This document shows positions 5,899 through 8,598 of a DNA stretch of 8,598 bases, piece by piece. Within the stretch, counting starts at the first letter, position 1, and every line of letters begins with the position of its first letter. The stretch is from CAZCBJ01 sp964496705 (GTDB lineage: Bacteria > Chloroflexota > Anaerolineae > Anaerolineales > Anaerolineaceae): NCBI GenBank assembly GCA_964496705.1, contig CAZCBJ010000175.1, forward strand, positions 1 through 8,598, given 5' to 3'. The notes under the pieces were generated by a model. That model made no database searches and was not told the origin of the DNA. It saw only the letters and a program-made list of their open reading frames with translations. The position numbers and the translations under genes are program-made.

Positions 5899-6789
5899 TT
5901 AGAAAACCAGATAACCCACCGCCAGCAGAAGTCCGGTGGAGATCAGCAGGATCAACGATTTGACCGTCGCCCACAAGTAATCGGCGATGCGCGTTTTGGC
6001 GGACAGCTTCCAGGCCATCTCAACCGCCAGCGGCGCGCTGAGCAGCCCGAGCAGCGCCCAGCCCGGCATCTGCCGCGCCGCCACCGCCAGGATCAACGAC
6101 CCATAGGCCAGCGCCAGCAGCCAGGCGATGGCAGCGTTGTTCAATTTCAACTCGATCCCGCCGCCTTCTTCCTTGATGCGGTAACGGGTGCCTTTGAGAT
6201 AAGCCACCACCGTCACCAGCATGCCCACCGGCAGCGAGGCGATGATCGGTTCCAGACTGACCGTGCGGGTGAGCACGTAATACACACTGAACATGCACAG
6301 CGGCCCGAAGGTGAAAAAGATCACCGGCTCTTTCAAGCCGCGCAACATCAGCGGGGTGAAGAACACCGCCACCGCGCCGCCCACCAGCGCCAGGTAAATG
6401 ACCGCCGCGCCGATTTGCAGGAAAAAGTAGACGCCGATCAGCGCGTCCACCCCCAGCAGGATGATCCCGGCCGGCAGGCTGTGCTGCGGTTGGAGCAGCG
6501 TGCCGACCAGCAGCGGGCGCCAGCCGGAGAAAATTTTCGTGTGCGCGTCGCGCGGGTCGCTGTGGTAGTGCGTGAAATAGTAGTAGAGATAATCGGCGCC
6601 GGCCTGCCCGAGAAACAGTGCCAGCAGCGCCAACCCAAACGGCAGCCACTCAAAACTGCCGCTGCGTTGCGCCAGCGCCCCCGCCACAATGGCCGGGATG
6701 ATGGATGCGCTGAACAGCAGGTATTTGATGGCGCGGATGGCGAGCGATTGCTCAGCCGATTGGGCTGGATCGGACGATAATTGGGTCAA
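5899..6789 (-). CDS. UbiA-family paralogue lacking both aspartate-rich motifs
   Basis: A 296-residue polytopic membrane protein, clearly a paralogue of the next gene downstream. Both share the blocks RGLxE...FGP....YVL (RGLKEPVIFFTFGP at 151-163) and LLSAPLAV near the C-terminus. The catalytic motifs are not kept. Where the neighbour has D60-D61-YF-D64, this protein has YYYFT (69-73), retaining only Asp66. Where the neighbour has DVPDDIKSGKRT, this one has a KGTRYRIKEEGGG segment at 199-211. Classical Mg-prenyl-diphosphate chemistry therefore looks unlikely. A partner or regulatory role, or a different reaction, is possible. The start is TTG 6789 with AGAGG 6 bases upstream, giving a length matching the neighbour. 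The frame is open to an ATG at 6876, but that extension crosses the promoter. It is the first gene of the leftward run. Confidence 0.8.
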   Translation of the reverse strand: MTQLSSDPAQSAEQSLAIRAIKYLLFSASIIPAIVAGALAQRSGSFEWLPFGLALLALFLGQAGADYLYYYFTHYHSDPRDAHTKIFSGWRPLLVGTLLQPQHSLPAGIILLGVDALIGVYFFLQIGAAVIYLALVGGAVAVFFTPLMLRGLKEPVIFFTFGPLCMFSVYYVLTRTVSLEPIIASLPVGMLVTVVAYLKGTRYRIKEEGGGIELKLNNAAIAWLLALAYGSLILAVAARQMPGWALLGLLSAPLAVEMAWKLSAKTRIADYLWATVKSLILLISTGLLLAVGYLVF

Positions 6790-6793
6790 GACG

Positions 6794-6800
6794 CACCTCT
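6794..6800 (-). promoter_or_regulatory. Ribosome binding site fixing a TTG start for the UbiA paralogue
   Basis: AGAGGTG on the minus strand, with its AGAGG core 6 bases before TTG 6789. No in-frame ATG lies between this TTG and the far upstream one at 6876, which overlaps the divergent gene's start and sits upstream of the promoter. Confidence 0.65.
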
Positions 6801-6814
6801 TTTTTGCGCACTGA

Positions 6815-6842
6815 ATTATAGCGGATATATGCAGCCTGTCAA
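6815..6842 (-). promoter_or_regulatory. Near-consensus sigma-70-type promoter for the two UbiA-family genes
   Basis: On the minus strand a perfect TTGACA (6842-6837) and a perfect TATAAT (6820-6815) are separated by 16 bases. Transcription should begin near 6808, giving a leader of about 20 bases containing the AGAGG site. It is the strongest promoter in the window by match to consensus. Confidence 0.8.
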
Positions 6843-6851
6843 AAATTATTA

Positions 6852-6857
6852 TATAAT
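6852..6857 (+). promoter_or_regulatory. -10 element for the YhhN-family gene, divergent from the UbiA promoter
   Basis: A perfect TATAAT on the plus strand, 17 bases before the ATG at 6875. No convincing -35 is seen at 16-18 bases. That region is occupied by the -35 of the leftward promoter, so polymerase could hardly sit on both at once. The leader would be only about 11 bases, made almost entirely of the GGAGG ribosome site (6865-6869). Confidence 0.45.
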
Positions 6858-6874
6858 TTTGCGGGGAGGGAGTC

Positions 6875-7612
6875 ATGCCGACAATTTCATTTTTTCATCC
6901 GTTGGGTCTCGTTTTGCTGGTGATTTCCATTCTCTCGGCGGTGGGCAACTGGCTGGTGGTTGTCACCCCACGCCTGCAGGGTGGGCCGGGGTTTGCCTGG
7001 CGGTTAACGACCAAAGCGGTGATGATGGTCTGCCTGCTGGCCTGGGTGTTGTTCAGCCTCAATTTCAGACCGGGCTTGCGCGCGGGCTGGTTCGCGGCCG
7101 GGCTGGTCTTCTGCCTGGCAGGTGACGTGCTGCTCGAACTGCCGCCCAAAAAGTGGTTCCGGCTGGGCTTGTTCGCTTTCCTCATCGGGCAGGTGTGCTA
7201 CATCTTCGGTTTTGGCAGCCTGTATCCGCCCGGCGCGAAGCCGCTGGGCCCGCTGCTGGTGATCGTGCTCATCCTGGCGGCGGTGAACCTCATTGTGCCG
7301 CGCCTGCTGCGCGGGGTGGAACAGGGCGGTCAGGAGAAGATGAAAATTCCACTGAGCATTTACGCCGCCTGCATCAGCCTGATGTTGTACTCGGCTGTCA
7401 TCACGCTGTTTGACGCGCGCTGGAGCGGTTTGGAGTCGGCGCTGGTCGCAGTTGGTGCGCTGCTGTTCTACACCTCGGATATCATCAATGCCTGGGCGCG
7501 CTTTGTGCATGATTTTCCCCGCCAGCGGCTGTTTGTGATGACCACGTACCACCTTGCCCAACTGGGAATCCAGCTCGGCGTGGTGCTGCATTTTTCACGC
7601 TTGCTGCCGTGA
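6875..7612 (+). CDS. YhhN/TMEM86-family membrane protein, predicted lysoplasmalogenase
   Basis: A 245-residue protein with about eight membrane segments and the ordered landmarks of the YhhN family. These are TKAVMM at 46-51, GLVFCLAGDVLLELP at 76-90 (Asp84), FRLGLFAFLIGQVCYI at 95-110, LYSAVITLF at 171-179, GALLFYTSDIINAWARF at 194-210 (Asp202), and TYHLAQLGIQLG at 224-235. Characterised animal TMEM86 members cleave the vinyl-ether bond of lysoplasmalogens, giving an aldehyde and a glycerophospholipid. Some bacterial members have been assigned the same activity. The two conserved Asp residues in the membrane are likely functional. GGAGG lies 5 bases before the ATG. The gene is divergent from the UbiA pair and converges on the CBS-domain gene. 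Family assignment is firm; the substrate in this organism is inferred. Confidence 0.88.
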   Translation: MPTISFFHPLGLVLLVISILSAVGNWLVVVTPRLQGGPGFAWRLTTKAVMMVCLLAWVLFSLNFRPGLRAGWFAAGLVFCLAGDVLLELPPKKWFRLGLFAFLIGQVCYIFGFGSLYPPGAKPLGPLLVIVLILAAVNLIVPRLLRGVEQGGQEKMKIPLSIYAACISLMLYSAVITLFDARWSGLESALVAVGALLFYTSDIINAWARFVHDFPRQRLFVMTTYHLAQLGIQLGVVLHFSRLLP

Positions 7613-7644
7613 TGTGACCTGCCGGTTTGACCGCCTGAATTTGG

Positions 7645-7673
7645 CAGCACCAGTCCCTTTGCCGCTGATGCTG
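7645..7673. terminator. Hairpin between convergent genes, possible terminator
   Basis: CAGCACCAG (7645-7653) pairs with CTGATGCTG (7665-7673) around an 11-base loop. On the leftward transcript all nine positions pair, one as G-U. On the rightward transcript that position is a C-A mismatch. It sits between the two stop codons of the convergent YhhN and CBS genes, where a terminator is expected. No run of U follows on either strand, so classical intrinsic termination is doubtful. Confidence 0.35.
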
Positions 7674-7691
7674 GAACGGGTCGGATGAGGT

Positions 7692-8598
7692 TTACTTTTC
7701 CGCATTGACGGATCGTTCTTTAGCGACCAGCACCTTGTCCACCCGCCGGGCGTCCATGTCCACCACCTCGAACCGGTAGCCGTCCCACACAAAGTGGTCG
7801 CCGCTGACCGGGATGCGCCCCAGCCGGGTCATCATCATGCCGCCCAGGGTGGCGTAGCTGTTCTCCGCTTCCTGCGGCAATGCGTCCAGGTCCAGCAAAT
7901 CTTTCAGTTCATCGGCTGGCAGCATCCCATCCAGCAGCCAGGAACCGTCTTCCCGCCGCACCACCTCGGCCTCGTCGGGCGCAGCCGGCGGAGCGACTTC
8001 ACCCACCAGCGATTCGAGCACATCGGTCATGCTCACCAACCCCAGCACCCCACCGTATTCGTCAATCACCATCGCGAGCTCTGCGCCTTCTGTTTTAAGA
8101 CGCTCCAACAGCATCAGCGCGGGTGTGGCTTCGGGGATGAACAGCGCCGGGCGCATCACCGCGCGCAGGTCGTAATTCCCACAGTCCAACCGCTGCAGCA
8201 GCAGGTCGCGCGCCTGGACGATGCCCACCACGTTATCCGGGGTGTCCTGCATGACCGGGAAAAAGGCAAACGTATGCTGCGCGATGGTTCGGCCAATTTC
8301 CTCCGCCGGGTCATCGATCTCCAAATAGATGATATCCGGCCGCGGGGTCATCAGCGCGCTTACGTTGCGGTCGCCAAAGCGGAACACGCGCTCCACGATG
8401 ACCGATTCGGCCTGGTTGAACACGCCCTCCTGTGTGCCCTGCAGCAGCATGCGCCGCACCTCATCCTCGGTCACTTCCGGCTCGCCAGGTGGGCGCACCC
8501 TTATCAACTTGAGGACGAATTCGGTCGAGGCGCTGAGCAGGCTGACCGCCGGGGTCAGCAACCGGGAGAACACGCACATCAGCCCGGAAAGGCTGGCG
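7692..8598 (-). CDS. CBS-pair CorC/HlyC-family membrane protein (N-terminal part beyond window)
   Basis: The visible 301 or so residues are the C-terminal part of a CNNM/CorC-type protein. The frame is open to the right edge and the start is not in view. It begins with the end of the membrane (DUF21) domain (SRLLTPAVSLLSASTEFVLKLI) and a linker, VTEDEVRRMLLQGTQEGVFNQAE. The first CBS domain is marked by VSALMTPRPDIIYLE, and the second contains AMVIDEYGGVLGLVSMTDVLESLVGEV. The C-terminal CorC/HlyC domain runs from DGSWLLDGMLPADEL to FEVVDMDARRVDKVLV. Family members are linked to Mg2+/Co2+ export, with the CBS pair binding adenine nucleotides. The old 'hemolysin' label is historical. It ends in TAA 79 bases from the convergent YhhN stop. 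All expected C-terminal domains are intact. Confidence 0.93.
   Translation of the reverse strand, partial: ASLSGLMCVFSRLLTPAVSLLSASTEFVLKLIRVRPPGEPEVTEDEVRRMLLQGTQEGVFNQAESVIVERVFRFGDRNVSALMTPRPDIIYLEIDDPAEEIGRTIAQHTFAFFPVMQDTPDNVVGIVQARDLLLQRLDCGNYDLRAVMRPALFIPEATPALMLLERLKTEGAELAMVIDEYGGVLGLVSMTDVLESLVGEVAPPAAPDEAEVVRREDGSWLLDGMLPADELKDLLDLDALPQEAENSYATLGGMMMTRLGRIPVSGDHFVWDGYRFEVVDMDARRVDKVLVAKERSVNAEK

Noticed and set aside
5845..6780. 311-codon open frame on the plus strand antisense to the UbiA paralogue
   Set aside because: It is composed mostly of Gln, Arg, His and Ala, as expected from the reverse of a GC-rich membrane-protein gene. It has no domain and lies entirely over well-supported genes.
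6790..6876. Upstream ATG (6876) for the UbiA paralogue
   Set aside because: It would place the start upstream of a near-consensus promoter and on top of the divergent gene's start codon. TTG 6789 has a proper ribosome site and gives a length equal to the paralogue.
7603..7648. GCTGCC/GGCAGC inverted repeat with inner CGGT/ACCG at the end of the YhhN gene
   Set aside because: The stems are short and widely separated, with no U tract. The nearby 9-position hairpin at 7645-7673 is the stronger candidate.
1..8598. CRISPR arrays, tRNA/rRNA genes, insertion sequences, phage genes
   Set aside because: I looked for periodic repeats, transposase or integrase motifs and tRNA-like arms, and saw none.

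Overview
The window is a GC-rich bacterial chromosome segment packed with short-gap genes. Gene content fits a heterotroph that recycles or uses amino sugars, stores iron in bacterioferritin and makes a prenylated lipid, probably a menaquinone-type quinone. The style of NagA, NagB and the prenyltransferases reminds me of Chloroflexota (Anaerolineae-like) genomes. That is an impression from the proteins, not a demonstrated placement.

Layout. At the left edge the last 180 residues of UvrA run rightward. They end in a tail-to-tail overlap with a leftward vapBC-type toxin-antitoxin pair (527-1278), which is visibly richer in A+T than its neighbours. Next comes a run of leftward genes. Read in the direction of transcription they are a degenerate UbiA-family protein (6789-5899), a MenA/UbiA-like prenyltransferase (5873-4974), an MFS transporter (4864-3605), bacterioferritin (3559-3092), NagB (3087-2341) and a compact NagA (2344-1343). 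Divergent from the first of these is a YhhN/TMEM86-family membrane protein (6875-7612). It converges on a leftward CBS/CorC-type protein that runs off the right edge.

How they work together. NagA and NagB form a two-step route from N-acetylglucosamine-6-phosphate to fructose-6-phosphate, and their reading frames overlap in a GTGA. Bacterioferritin sits 4 bases upstream of nagB and probably shares its transcript. The two UbiA-family genes are tandem paralogues under one strong promoter. The downstream copy keeps both aspartate-rich metal/diphosphate motifs, while the upstream copy has lost both. This active/inactive pair, back to back with a predicted lysoplasmalogenase, is the least explained part of the window.

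No RNA genes, CRISPR arrays, insertion sequences or integrase genes were recognised. No stretch of more than 300 bases lacks a gene. The longest intergenic gaps are about 60-110 bases, and they hold promoter-like and hairpin elements that are listed separately.
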